Source: Corynebacterium oculi
GTDB lineage: Bacteria > Actinomycetota > Actinomycetes > Mycobacteriales > Mycobacteriaceae
Direction: 5' to 3'
NCBI RefSeq assembly: GCF_001412105.1
Contig: NZ_LKST01000004.1
Span: 328,290-392,289, forward strand
DNA: 64,000 nt
Both the position numbers and the translations under genes were made by a program. A model generated the notes under the pieces. The model worked only from the letters and a program-made list of their open reading frames with translations, ran no database searches and was not told the origin of the DNA. Shown here piece by piece: positions 1-8,550 of the stretch. Each line of letters starts with the position of its first letter. Positions within the stretch are counted from its first letter, which is position 1.

Positions 1-1485
1 GTAATTCGCCCCGCCCCAGGCGTCCATCGTGGCGGAGTTGACGGGGAAGGCTCCCGTCTCCTGCGACCAGTAGATCGCACCGTGCTCAAAGAGCACGTAC
101 TTCCCCTTGCCGTCCGGGGAACTCAGCTCGGTGGAACGCGGGAACCCCAGCCAGGAGGCCGGGCCGCCCAGCTCCGCGTAGCGGGCGTTGATGCGGCCAA
201 AGAGCACGTGCGCCCCCGTGGCCTCGGACCAGTAGGCCGTGCCGTTCTGGAAGTCCTGCGCCTTTCCTGCGCCACCGGCCACGTCGTATTCGTTGTTCAC
301 GCAGGAACCGATGCCGCCGTCCTGGGTGGCCTCCGCGATCGCGCCGATGGGCGCGCACTCCGCCCCGCGATCCCCGTCGTGCACGCCCAGGGAATCCGCG
401 ATCAGCGGCCAGGCCTGGGTCATCTCAAACTGCCAGTAGTACCAGGAGTGGATGCCCGCGTCGCGGAAGCGCGCGGTCACGTCCACCCCGGCCTTCTTGG
501 CGTGGTTCACAAAGGTCTGGGTGGTCATGCGCGACACCGCCTCCAGGCCCATGCCCGTCATGCGGGCGGCGGGCTCCGGCACCGTCACCTTGCCGTTTTC
601 CTCCCGGCCGGAGCCTGCGGAAACATACACCGGAGTACCCTTGAGCGCGTCCAGGCCGCGCTTGGGGTCGTGGTTCTTCCACTCCTCCGAGCCGTAGGGG
701 CCCCACATCTTCGTGGCACTGTATCCGCCGGCGTCCGACATCGCCGCGTTGATCGCCGCGGGCATGCCCGGGGTGGTGGTATCCAGGTACCCGGAGAAGG
801 AACCCACAAAGCTAAACAGGCCGGGGTTGTGCGCCGCCAGGTTCACCGCGGCGGTGGCGCCCATAGAGATGCCGGTGATGGCGCGATCCCCGTTGGAACG
901 GAAGCCCTTGTCCAGCACCGGGACAAGTTCATTGATGAGGAAGCTCTCCCACTTGTAGTGGCGGCCGTTATCCTCCTCCAACCAGTCGGAGTAGAACGAG
1001 GACTCGCCGCCCACGGGAAGAATCACGTTGACGTTCTTATCGGAGTAGAACTGCTCCAGATTGGTGGCGCTGGTCCAGCCGTTCTCATCATCGCGGGCGC
1101 GCATGCCATCGAGCGCCCACACCTCGGGGAAGGTGCGGTCAGGCTGCGAGTGCCAGTCGCGCGCCAGCAGGATCTGCACCTGCACCGGGCTCTGCGGCAT
1201 GGAGGGGGAATTGATGTACACCGCCACGCGGCGGCTGCTCAGCCACTCCACGCGATCCACGCTCACGCCCTCGGGCAGCCCCTGGATCTGGGGCACGTCG
1301 GTGCGAGTGGGGGCGGGCTGCTGGGAATCGCCCGGCTTGATGTAATCCGAGAGGCTGATGGGGAGGCTCGGAAGGGCATTCGCCTGGGTGATCCCGCCGA
1401 GGGCGAGCGCCACGACGGTGGGGATCGCCGTGGCGGCAATCCTGAAGGAGCGCCGCTGCGGCGCACGGAATGCGGTGTCGCGCAT
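1..1485 (-). CDS. Trehalose corynomycolyltransferase with LGFP repeats (PS1/Cop1-like), C-terminus cut by window edge
   Basis: Secreted antigen-85-type alpha/beta hydrolase that moves corynomycolic acid between trehalose mycolates and arabinogalactan or trehalose. From the ATG at 1485, preceded by AAGGA, the product has a signal peptide (about residues 1-38, ending NALP), then the esterase domain with nucleophile motif GISMGA (Ser207) and a late His in AGIHSWYYW. After residue about 390 come LGFP-type repeats (motif GGPASWLGFPRSTE and a second copy starting at the edge), which tether such proteins to the cell wall. The reading frame is open to base 1, so the 3' end lies outside the window. 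It is the first of three tandem paralogues and the only one seen here with LGFP repeats. The family is clear; the exact acceptor is not. Confidence 0.92.
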   Translation of the reverse strand, partial: MRDTAFRAPQRRSFRIAATAIPTVVALALGGITQANALPSLPISLSDYIKPGDSQQPAPTRTDVPQIQGLPEGVSVDRVEWLSSRRVAVYINSPSMPQSPVQVQILLARDWHSQPDRTFPEVWALDGMRARDDENGWTSATNLEQFYSDKNVNVILPVGGESSFYSDWLEEDNGRHYKWESFLINELVPVLDKGFRSNGDRAITGISMGATAAVNLAAHNPGLFSFVGSFSGYLDTTTPGMPAAINAAMSDAGGYSATKMWGPYGSEEWKNHDPKRGLDALKGTPVYVSAGSGREENGKVTVPEPAARMTGMGLEAVSRMTTQTFVNHAKKAGVDVTARFRDAGIHSWYYWQFEMTQAWPLIADSLGVHDGDRGAECAPIGAIAEATQDGGIGSCVNNEYDVAGGAGKAQDFQNGTAYWSEATGAHVLFGRINARYAELGGPASWLGFPRSTELSSPDGKGKYVLFEHGAIYWSQETGAFPVNSATMDAWGGANY

Positions 1486-1677
1486 GTGTTCCTTGTCCTT
1501 TACTTCTCGTACTTCTCAATCGGTTCCGCGAAGCAGCGGAAGTTCCCCTCTTCCGTTGCTACCCTTGTACATTACTTCTGTCTGCACTCGGTACACAGTC
1601 TAGTCAAGTTTAAGTTTAACTTGAGAGTTTTTCGCGGGGACACGCGGAAGTGCCATACTCCCCCGACCGGAAAACAT

Positions 1678-1710
1678 AAAAAGGCCGCACGATCCCCTCT
1701 TCGTGCGGCC
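1678..1710 (-). terminator. Rho-independent terminator after the second mycolyltransferase gene
   Basis: A 10-bp perfect stem (GGCCGCACGA paired with TCGTGCGGCC, 1683-1710) is followed on the minus strand by five T residues. It lies 40 bases past the stop codon of the mycolyltransferase gene at 1750-2790 and separates it from the LGFP-bearing gene. Confidence 0.85.
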
Positions 1711-1749
1711 CCATGCGCACCCAGCCAGGAAGGCCAGGCTCGATCCCCC

Positions 1750-2790
1750 CTAAGCGCCCAGCGCCTGCAAAATACGCTCGCGGTTCTGCCCCATCACGTC
1801 ATTCCACATCGGCCAGTTGTGCAGGCCCAGCGGCGGGTAGACCTCCGTGTCCACCACACCCTCCGCGCGCGCCTTGCCGCTCCACATCTGCGTGGATAGG
1901 CGCGAGACCTGTTCCAGGCCTCCGCCCACCACCAGGCTCCACGGGTCCTTCAGGTCATCCTCGCGCGGCAGGCCGCTGCCGGCCACCACCAGCACGTCCG
2001 AGTTGCGCAGCCCGCCCATGTTCATGAAGGGATCATTCTCCACGCGCTTGGGGCTCATCAGGGAGCCATACAGGTTATTGATGTTGAAGCCACCCACGCC
2101 CAGCAACATGAGTCCCATCACCGAGTACGCGCCCGGCACCGTCAAGGTGAGGTAGCCGGACAGGGAGATCACCTGCTTGAACTGCGCCGGGTGCTTGGCC
2201 GCCAGGTTCATCGCCCCGGTGGCACCCATGGACACGCCCGCCACGGAGTTATTATTGCGTGACACCCCAAAGTTCGATTCCAGGTACGAGGGAAGCTCCT
2301 TGGTAAGGAAGGTCTCGTAGCGGTAATCCGGGTTGACCATGGGGGCGGCCGGAATCGGCAACACGCTCGCCGGGGCCTCCCAGTCCGCGTAGAAGGAACC
2401 CCGACCGCCGGTGGGCATGACCAGGGTGACGTCATCGTTCTCAAAGGTGCGGTACACGTTAGAATCCCGCACCCAGCTATTCGGGTCCTCCACGGTCAGG
2501 CCGCCGAGCAGGTACAGGCCGCCGTTGCCGCCCCGCGAGGCGGGGCGGATCTGCACGGGAATGTGCTGGTTCATGGAGGGCGACCACACATCGCAGCGCT
2601 GAATCCAGTACAGGGCGGGATCCCACTCGCAGGTGCCGGTGGAATCGGGGCGCAACCAGTCTCGATTATCGGCATGCGCCCGGGGCTGGGGGCCGGCCAC
2701 CATCATTCCTACGGCGGCGATCACGGCCACCAGCACGGCGGCCACCACTTTCTCCATCCGGGGCCTGATCCCGGCGTGTGCACTGCGCAT
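1750..2790 (-). CDS. Secreted trehalose corynomycolyltransferase (Cmt-type, single domain)
   Basis: Antigen-85/Cmt family acyltransferase of the mycomembrane, 346 residues, the usual length for the single-domain corynebacterial enzymes. The ATG at 2790 follows GAGGAAG at good spacing. A long signal peptide carries the hydrophobic stretch at about residues 15-33 and a likely cleavage after AHA. The nucleophile is Ser187 in GVSMGA, and the C-terminal LGLHNWPMW supplies the His. The mature start (DNRDWLRPDS) and the CEWDP and QRCDVWSP cysteines match the third paralogue at 3014-4033 closely, so these two look like a duplication pair. It has its own terminator at 1678-1710. Confidence 0.92.
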   Translation of the reverse strand: MRSAHAGIRPRMEKVVAAVLVAVIAAVGMMVAGPQPRAHADNRDWLRPDSTGTCEWDPALYWIQRCDVWSPSMNQHIPVQIRPASRGGNGGLYLLGGLTVEDPNSWVRDSNVYRTFENDDVTLVMPTGGRGSFYADWEAPASVLPIPAAPMVNPDYRYETFLTKELPSYLESNFGVSRNNNSVAGVSMGATGAMNLAAKHPAQFKQVISLSGYLTLTVPGAYSVMGLMLLGVGGFNINNLYGSLMSPKRVENDPFMNMGGLRNSDVLVVAGSGLPREDDLKDPWSLVVGGGLEQVSRLSTQMWSGKARAEGVVDTEVYPPLGLHNWPMWNDVMGQNRERILQALGA

Positions 2791-2947
2791 TGTTACTTCC
2801 TCACGTTTGGTTTTATTCGCAGTTCCTTCGCGGCCACCCGGCCGCAGCGCGCCCGGCGCTCAGCCCCGGCGTACTCTCTGCGGTTCATATTAACAGCAAT
2901 CACATAGGTCACATGAATAACATTTTGACCTTATCCGGTGAAGACAC

Positions 2948-2987
2948 AACGCCGGGCGCGCGCCACGCCCGGCGTTGCCGCTTTTTT
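2948..2987. terminator. GC-rich hairpin, possible bidirectional terminator
   Basis: Perfect 11-bp inverted repeat (AACGCCGGGCG, 2948-2958, with its complement at 2966-2976) between two mycolyltransferase genes. The T-run (six T at 2982-2987) lies on the plus-strand side, whereas the gene it would end (3014-4033) is on the minus strand, so termination efficiency in that direction is uncertain. Confidence 0.55.
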
Positions 2988-3013
2988 CCCTGCTGCTTTG
3001 CCCTTCGGAGGCC

Positions 3014-4033
3014 CTATGCCGCGCCCATGACCTCCAGCACGCGCGGGCGCACATGGTTATTGAGCTGATCCACCCACAGGTTCCAGTTGTGCAGACCCAG
3101 GGCGGGGTAGTTCTCCGTCACGCCGATCCCCGTCGCCTTCGCCTTGGCCGACCACATCTGTGTGGAGGCGCGGGAAAGGATCTCCAGGGGAGAACCTGCG
3201 GCGATGTCCTGGGGCGGGAGCTGCTGATCCACCGGGGCCGGGAGGCCCGAGGCGGCCGCCACGTACACGTCCGTCCCGCGCAGTCCCTCCATGTTCAGCA
3301 GGGGATCGTTGGCAAAGCGGCGAGGGCTCACCACGGAGCCGTACATGTCATTGACGTTGAGACCCACCTGCATCATCGCCACCCGCATGAGGGTCTGCGC
3401 ACCCGGCAGGGTATTGGTGAGGTAGCCGGACAGGGAGAACACCTGGCGGAACTGGTTGGGGTGATTGGCCGCCAGGGTCATGGCCCCGGTGGCTCCCATC
3501 GAGATGCCCAGGACGGAGTTATTGGTGGGAGAAACCCCAAAGTGTTGTTGCAGGTACGGCGGGAGTTCCTGAGAGAGGAAGGTATCCCACTGATAGTTCA
3601 CCGGATCGGTGGCATCGAACTTGGCCGGAGCGTTCCAGTCCGCATAGAAGGAACCGGGGCCGCCCACCGGCATGACCAGGGTGACGTTATCGTGCTCAAA
3701 CACCGCCGGGGCATTGGGCACGTCCATCCAGCCGTTGGTCTCCTCCGTGGCCCGTAGGCCATCCAGGAAGTACAGGCCGGCATCGCCGCCTCGCCCGGCG
3801 GGCTGAATCTGCACGGCGATGTTGCGCCCCATCGAGGGCGACCACACATCGCAGCGCTGCACCCAGTAGCCGTGGGGGTCCCATTCGCAGGTGCCGGTGG
3901 CGTCGGGGCGGAGTTCATCGCGGTTGGCGGCATGGGCCTGCCCCGCCCCCACGGTCATCACGCCCAGCGCGGTAAGCATCGTGGCCATCAGCGCCACCAC
4001 GGCGCGCGGCGCAAAGCGCAAGCCAGACTTCAT
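3014..4033 (-). CDS. Secreted trehalose corynomycolyltransferase (Cmt-type, single domain)
   Basis: Third tandem mycolyltransferase, 339 residues from the chosen start. I place the start at the ATG at 4033 (MKSGLRF) because GAGAGG sits 7 bases upstream; an ATG at 4039 would leave only one base. Signal peptide to about residue 37 (GQAHA), mature N-terminus NRDELRPDA, nucleophile Ser178 in GISMGA, and the C-terminal His in ALGLHNWNLW. Highly similar to the 1750-2790 product over its whole length. Family members transfer mycoloyl groups from trehalose monomycolate to arabinogalactan or to a second trehalose monomycolate. Confidence 0.92.
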   Translation of the reverse strand: MKSGLRFAPRAVVALMATMLTALGVMTVGAGQAHAANRDELRPDATGTCEWDPHGYWVQRCDVWSPSMGRNIAVQIQPAGRGGDAGLYFLDGLRATEETNGWMDVPNAPAVFEHDNVTLVMPVGGPGSFYADWNAPAKFDATDPVNYQWDTFLSQELPPYLQQHFGVSPTNNSVLGISMGATGAMTLAANHPNQFRQVFSLSGYLTNTLPGAQTLMRVAMMQVGLNVNDMYGSVVSPRRFANDPLLNMEGLRGTDVYVAAASGLPAPVDQQLPPQDIAAGSPLEILSRASTQMWSAKAKATGIGVTENYPALGLHNWNLWVDQLNNHVRPRVLEVMGAA

Positions 4034-4185
4034 AGACATACCTCTCTCGATCAAACTTCCCAAGCCGGTCATTCTTTTATTCTCATCGCCCACGATCACA
4101 AAACCGTTACACACCGGGAAACAACCCAGGCCACAGGCGATTATGCGGTTATTATCGCGCTCTACCCCGGTGCTCTACCCCGGCA

Positions 4186-5169
4186 CTATCCCACTGCGGG
4201 CATCACGTACACCGCGAGCACGATGCACAAGATCCACAGCCCGGCCAGCGCCTGCAACACGCGATCGGAGAGCGCCAACTCATCCGGGGCGCCGCCATCG
4301 CCGCGATCCACGTCGGCGGCGTAGCGCAGGATCGCGATGGCAAAGGGCACCATGGAGATCTGATACCACACCCCGGAGGAAGCCGCCACGGTATTGGACA
4401 TCTCAAAGCCCCACAGCGCGTAGCTCATCACCACGGCGGTGGCCGCCAGCGTCCACACAAAGCGCAGGTAGGTGGGGGTATAGCCGCGCAGGGACTTGCG
4501 GATCTTCGCCCCCGTGCGCTCCGCGAGCAGCAGCTCGGAATAGCGTTTGCCCGCCGCCATGAACAGGGAGCCAAAGGCCGCCACCAGCAGGAACCACTGG
4601 GAAAGATCAATACCCGCGGCCACGCCGCCGGCCATCGCGCGGAGCATAAAACCGGAGGACACCAGGGCAATATCAATCACCGGTTGGTGCTTCCACCCAA
4701 AGCAGTAGCCCAGTTGCAGGGCGATGTACACCGCCGCCACGATCGCCAGGCCGTACCCGGAGGAGGCCAGCAGAGACAGCCCCAGGGAGCCCAGGATCAG
4801 CACCACCGCCATGGCGTAGGCCATGCCCACCGGAAGCACCCCGGCCGCGATCGGGCGGAAGCGCTTGGTGGGGTGCTGGCGGTCGGCTTCCACGTCGCGG
4901 GCGTCATTAATCAGGTAGATGGAGGAGGCCGCGAGGCAAAAGACCACGAAGGCCAGGGCGACGTCGATAAGCGTGCGCTGGTTGAGCAGCGCGTCCGCAC
5001 CGGCGGCGGCGGGGGCCGCCACCACCAGCACGTTCTTCACCCACTGCTTGGGCCGCAGCGCCTTTATCATGCCGTCGAGCAGGTTCTTTGGCGGCTTGCG
5101 CTTCTTCGTATCGTCGATGCCCTCGGTGTGCGGTTCCGAGCTGAAAATGCCCGTCGTCTGCTCCGTCAC
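4186..5169 (-). CDS. ubiA: Decaprenyl-phosphate phosphoribosyltransferase UbiA
   Basis: Integral membrane prenyltransferase-fold enzyme (Rv3806c type) that joins phosphoribosyl pyrophosphate to decaprenyl phosphate, the first committed step to the arabinose donor of arabinogalactan. The 327-residue product begins with a cytosolic tail of about 35 residues, then the first Asp-rich motif in NDARDVEADRQHP, conserved RFRPIAAG, and a second polar motif around DIALVSSGFMLRAMAGG, spread over about nine membrane segments. The gene starts three bases after the PAP2 phosphatase stop codon and is the last of the glfT2-PAP2-ubiA operon, the same order as Rv3808c-Rv3806c in M. tuberculosis. Confidence 0.95.
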   Translation of the reverse strand: MTEQTTGIFSSEPHTEGIDDTKKRKPPKNLLDGMIKALRPKQWVKNVLVVAAPAAAGADALLNQRTLIDVALAFVVFCLAASSIYLINDARDVEADRQHPTKRFRPIAAGVLPVGMAYAMAVVLILGSLGLSLLASSGYGLAIVAAVYIALQLGYCFGWKHQPVIDIALVSSGFMLRAMAGGVAAGIDLSQWFLLVAAFGSLFMAAGKRYSELLLAERTGAKIRKSLRGYTPTYLRFVWTLAATAVVMSYALWGFEMSNTVAASSGVWYQISMVPFAIAILRYAADVDRGDGGAPDELALSDRVLQALAGLWILCIVLAVYVMPAVG

Positions 5170-5172
5170 GCG

Positions 5173-5673
5173 CTACGCCTTTCCTTCCGCCCTCATCACG
5201 GCCTTGCCTATCACGGCGCCGAGCACGGTGCCCGCCACCACGTCCGTGGGGTAATGAACCCCCAGCACCATACGCGAGGCCATCATCACCGGCACAATGA
5301 GCAGGGGGACGCGCCGGCCCGTCACCTCCGCCACCGCCACCGCCGTGGCCGCCGTGGACGTGGCGTGCGAGGAGGGAAAGCTCAGCTTGGAGGGGGTGGA
5401 AACGCCCACCCGAATGCGCGGATCGTGCGGCCGCTTGCGGCGCACCACCCGCTTGATGGCTATCGACGCCGCGTGGCTCACCAGCGCGGACACCCCCACC
5501 CGCACCCACTCTCGACGCCTCGGCGCGTCCAGGCCCGCGCCCACGGCGGCGATGCCCATCCAGCCCAGGGCATGCTCGCCGAAGGCGCTTAAGGCCCGCG
5601 CCGTGGGTACCACGCCGGGAAGATCGGCGGCACCCTTTTGCACCGCCACCAATACGTCGGGCTCGCTAAGCAT
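5173..5673 (-). CDS. PAP2-family phosphatase, likely decaprenylphosphoryl-5-phosphoribose phosphatase
   Basis: Small membrane PAP2 phosphatase (166 residues). All three motifs are present: KRVVRRKRPHDP, FPSSHATS with the catalytic His, and SRMVLGVHYPTD. By position (between glfT2 and ubiA, as Rv3807c) it most likely removes the 5-phosphate from the UbiA product to give decaprenylphosphoryl ribose, which is an inference from neighbours. Its ATG overlaps the last 8 bases of glfT2, indicating translational coupling. Confidence 0.88.
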   Translation of the reverse strand: MLSEPDVLVAVQKGAADLPGVVPTARALSAFGEHALGWMGIAAVGAGLDAPRRREWVRVGVSALVSHAASIAIKRVVRRKRPHDPRIRVGVSTPSKLSFPSSHATSTAATAVAVAEVTGRRVPLLIVPVMMASRMVLGVHYPTDVVAGTVLGAVIGKAVMRAEGKA

Positions 5674-7642
5674 CGAAGATCTCCCCCCACTCCTTGCGGC
5701 TGGTCAGCCGGGGCATGGCCGCGCGGTATTCCCCGCGCAGCCCCTCAAAGCGCGCGGCAAGTTCCTTGTGCAGGCGCAGCGTTTCCTGCAACAACTCCTT
5801 GGCCTGATCCCGATCCCGCTTGCGGAAGGTCACGCCCTTGCCGTCGGCGGTGGTCACCGTCGCGCTATCCAGGCGGGACAGGGAGAACCACCGCGCCTCG
5901 TGCTTGCTCAGGTGCGCCTGCGGCACCTCGTGGTGCTGCGCCTGCGCCGGGCGCGCGGAATGCACCAGGCTCTTGGCCAGCCACCGCAGCTTCTTCACCG
6001 GGGCGAGCCTGCCGCCGATGTCATGAATGGGCACCCCACCCGGCAGCCCCGAGGGGCTGGGTAACGACGCCGCCGAGGGCACCACCTGGGCGTCCGGGTA
6101 CTGCTTGCGCAGGGCGTTGATCCGGGGCAGGGAACTCTCCAGGATCTCAAAGAGGTGATCCGGCCCGGCCAAGAAGTCCTTGAGGGCCTCAATCTGAATG
6201 GCCATCGTGGAGTATTCCAGGCACATGGCGTGCTTGAAGGTGGACTTGCGCAGGGACTTGATAATGCCCTTCACATCGCCCCGGTGATACATGGCCGCCA
6301 CGATCAGGCGATTGCGCAGATGGAAATACGCCTGCCAATCAATCGCATCATCCTTATCCGCCCAGGACATGTGCCAGATGGCCACGCCCGGCCAGGTGGC
6401 CGTGGGGAAACCGGCATCCTTAGCGCGCAGGGAATACTCCGTATCGTCCCACTTGATAAACAACGGCAGCGGCAGCCCCATCCGCTCGGCCACCACCGTG
6501 GGGAACATGCACATCCACCAGCCGTTATAGTCCACGTCAATACGGCGGTGAATATCGCGGGAGGTGACGGTGCTTAGGGGATCGCCGTGCTTGCCCATGT
6601 CATTCATGGGGTGCTGGGCGAAGTCGTGGTCATAGTGCACGTACGGGGCGGACGACCACATGAAGTCCGCGTGGTTCACCACCTCGCCCATCGTGCGCAG
6701 CTCGGAGCGCTGCAAGAGGTTGAGCATCTGCCCGCCCACAAAGATCGGCTGGCGTGCGTACCGGGCCACCTGCACCGCGCGCAGGATCGCGTCCGGCTCA
6801 ATGGCGATGTCATCGTCCATGTACAGGATATAGGGGGTAGCCGGGGTGTTCTCCCCCAGCGCCTCATACATAATGCGGGAGTATCCGCCCGAGCCGCCCA
6901 GGTTGCCCTGGCGGAACTCAAAGAACCGCTCGCCAAAGTGCTCCGTCACGGCCTTATACCCGGGCTCGTCCGCCGGGTGCTGGGTGCCCTGATCCGGCAC
7001 GAGCACCGCGTTGATAACGGCATCCACCTCCGGGTCCGAGGCCAGGGCCTCCAGGGCCGCCACCGCGTCCTTGGGACGGTTAAAGGTAGGAATACCCACC
7101 GTCACGGACTTCTCAAACGGCCCCACCTGGGTTCCATCCGGCATGGTCTGGGGCCCCGGGGCCTGGGACGCAAACCAACCACCGCCGGTGAGCGTCACCT
7201 CCGATTCCGCCGTGACGTCGAACCAATACCAGCCGCCATCTTCAAAGGGAGCCAGGGAAAGCTCGAACTCCGCGGCGTCGCCGGTGACCTCGGCGGAATC
7301 CACCGCGATGCGCCCACCATCAAAGCGGGAGCGGTACACGTCAATGCGCGCGGAACCCTGCACCTCCACGCGCAGCACCACGGAATCGAGCTGTGACCAT
7401 CGCCGCCAGTAACTCGCGGGGAAAGCGTTGAAGTACGTTTCAAAGCTCACCTCCGCGCCAGCGGGAATGCTCACGCTGAGACGATCCGGGCAGGTGATCC
7501 GCTCCTGAGTCTGGTGCGTTTCCATGTAATACAGGCTGCGCACGTCCGCAGGCTCGCCCCGCTTGGGCATGAGCAGGCGCTGGAGTTGCTCCACCGCCTT
7601 GGATGTAGGGTTCTCCGCTGGAATCTTGGAGGTCTCACTCAC
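5666..7642 (-). CDS. glfT2: Galactofuranosyltransferase GlfT2
   Basis: Processive UDP-galactofuranose transferase that polymerises the alternating beta-1,5/1,6 galactan of arabinogalactan on the cytoplasmic face. The 658-residue length fits GlfT2. An N-terminal beta-sandwich region (about residues 1-170) leads into a GT-A domain with NLGGSGGYSR, the metal-binding MDDDIAIEPDAI, and the acidic WDDTEYSLRAKDAGFP, followed by a helical C-terminal region. The start is a GTG at 7642 with GGAAGG rather far upstream. It heads the glfT2-PAP2-ubiA operon. In M. tuberculosis glf is directly beside glfT2; here about 2.7 kb of accessory DNA lies between them. Confidence 0.94.
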   Translation of the reverse strand: MSETSKIPAENPTSKAVEQLQRLLMPKRGEPADVRSLYYMETHQTQERITCPDRLSVSIPAGAEVSFETYFNAFPASYWRRWSQLDSVVLRVEVQGSARIDVYRSRFDGGRIAVDSAEVTGDAAEFELSLAPFEDGGWYWFDVTAESEVTLTGGGWFASQAPGPQTMPDGTQVGPFEKSVTVGIPTFNRPKDAVAALEALASDPEVDAVINAVLVPDQGTQHPADEPGYKAVTEHFGERFFEFRQGNLGGSGGYSRIMYEALGENTPATPYILYMDDDIAIEPDAILRAVQVARYARQPIFVGGQMLNLLQRSELRTMGEVVNHADFMWSSAPYVHYDHDFAQHPMNDMGKHGDPLSTVTSRDIHRRIDVDYNGWWMCMFPTVVAERMGLPLPLFIKWDDTEYSLRAKDAGFPTATWPGVAIWHMSWADKDDAIDWQAYFHLRNRLIVAAMYHRGDVKGIIKSLRKSTFKHAMCLEYSTMAIQIEALKDFLAGPDHLFEILESSLPRINALRKQYPDAQVVPSAASLPSPSGLPGGVPIHDIGGRLAPVKKLRWLAKSLVHSARPAQAQHHEVPQAHLSKHEARWFSLSRLDSATVTTADGKGVTFRKRDRDQAKELLQETLRLHKELAARFEGLRGEYRAAMPRLTSRKEWGEIFDA

Positions 7643-7787
7643 GATGCTGATGTTCGCCTTCCCTTGAGGACGTTATTCTCGCCGCTATTATCGCCCCTCC
7701 AGACTAATTGGTTACCGGGCCCCGGTGCCGCAGACACGTCCATCTCCCCGGCCAGGCCGAGCCAGAAGCGCGGCCCTTGACGCGACT

Positions 7788-7826
7788 CCGGCCCCGGCCC
7801 TGCTGCGAGAACAGGGCCAGGGCCGG
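7788..7826. terminator. Long GC-rich hairpin between glfT2 and the small upstream gene
   Basis: Inverted repeat of 15 bp with one mismatch (7788-7802 and 7812-7826), 28 bases past the stop of the 7854-8081 gene on the minus strand. There is no clear T-run on the minus strand; TTTT and TTCTTT occur on the plus side after 7830. A terminator is the simplest reading. Confidence 0.5.
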
Positions 7827-7853
7827 GATGATTTTGGGTTCTTTGAAGCCGCT

Positions 7854-8081
7854 CTAGGCAGCGAGGGAAGCGGTCACTCCGCCGTGCAGCCGGTGCTCCA
7901 GCTCCTCCACCGCCTCGCGCTCGATCAGCACGGTGCGGAAGAGAGCCGGGCTGGACTCCCAGCGGCGGGCCACGCCATCGAGGACGGCGTCAATCAGGCC
8001 GATGGAGAGCTCGGCGCCGAATTGGGCGTGAAGATCCATCCGCACGCTCCAGAGGCGATCAATCTTGGTCATGATGCTCAC
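7854..8081 (-). CDS. Small three-helix-bundle-type protein of unknown function
   Basis: 75-residue soluble protein from a GTG at 8081 that follows GAAGGAAGG. The pattern of a short lead, DLHAQFGAELSIGLIDAVLDG, then RTVLIEREAVEELEHRL resembles the small actinobacterial proteins annotated as three-helix bundle dimerization domain proteins, with three predicted helices and no catalytic motif. It lies upstream of glfT2 on the same strand but is separated by a hairpin and about 200 bases, so it is probably its own transcript. Function unknown. Confidence 0.6.
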   Translation of the reverse strand: MSIMTKIDRLWSVRMDLHAQFGAELSIGLIDAVLDGVARRWESSPALFRTVLIEREAVEELEHRLHGGVTASLAA

Positions 8082-8494
8082 GATCCTTCCTTCAGGTTCA
8101 TGTCGGAGACTTCGTTTGTTAACCGATTGTTAACCTTAGCGTCACCAAGCGAACAACGCAAGGCACTTCAAATAATGGGAGGTTCAAACGGTTTTTTTTC
8201 CTCCCGCCATCCCGGAGGGTCGGCGGGCGTCAAGTTTGAAAAACATGCAGTTCAAGACCAATATATCCATGAAACCCAGCCCTGAAAGAGGTTTTCATCA
8301 CAGTTGGGACGGGCCCCTCAACCCCTCCACCCCTTCAGATTGCGCCACCACCTCGACATGGCCAGCCCATCCAGACAGAGAAAGGTAAACAGAAAGTTAA
8401 CGGAAAATATGCCAGCCCCCGCCCCGTACCCCACCCGGCACACGCAAGCCCATGCGAGACGCCCTCGCCAATCATTGATTGCAGATACAAGTGC
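8082..8494. other. Non-coding stretch between the small gene and the antitoxin locus
   Basis: About 400 bases with no convincing coding frame on either strand. It must hold the promoter of the small minus-strand gene, and base composition falls compared with the envelope genes to the left, marking the beginning of the accessory patch. I see no tRNA or other RNA gene, so no attachment site can be named. Confidence 0.5.
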
Positions 8495-8533
8495 AAAGCA
8501 TCACTCTGGTGGTAGCAACCAGAGTGATGCTTT
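8495..8533. repeat. Perfect 16-bp inverted repeat upstream of the antitoxin gene
   Basis: Arms 8495-8510 (AAAGCATCACTCTGGT) and 8518-8533 are exact complements around a 7-base loop. The right arm ends 17 bases before the ATG at 8551, next to the AAGGAAG ribosome site. It could be the autoregulatory operator of the helix-turn-helix antitoxin or an attenuator-like hairpin; the plus side continues TTTAT, a weak T-run. Confidence 0.75.
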
Positions 8534-8550
8534 ATCTAAGGAAGCTCCGG

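Noticed and set aside
82..1899. Long plus-strand frame over the first mycolyltransferase and similar long frames over glpD, the acyltransferase and the amidase
   Set aside because: These are antisense shadows in GC-rich genes: low-complexity His/Gly/Arg-rich translations with no domain, opposite to clearly conserved proteins.
8082..8550. Integration site or tRNA fragment at the edge of the accessory patch
   Set aside because: No tRNA-like arms, integrase or flanking direct repeat could be found by eye.
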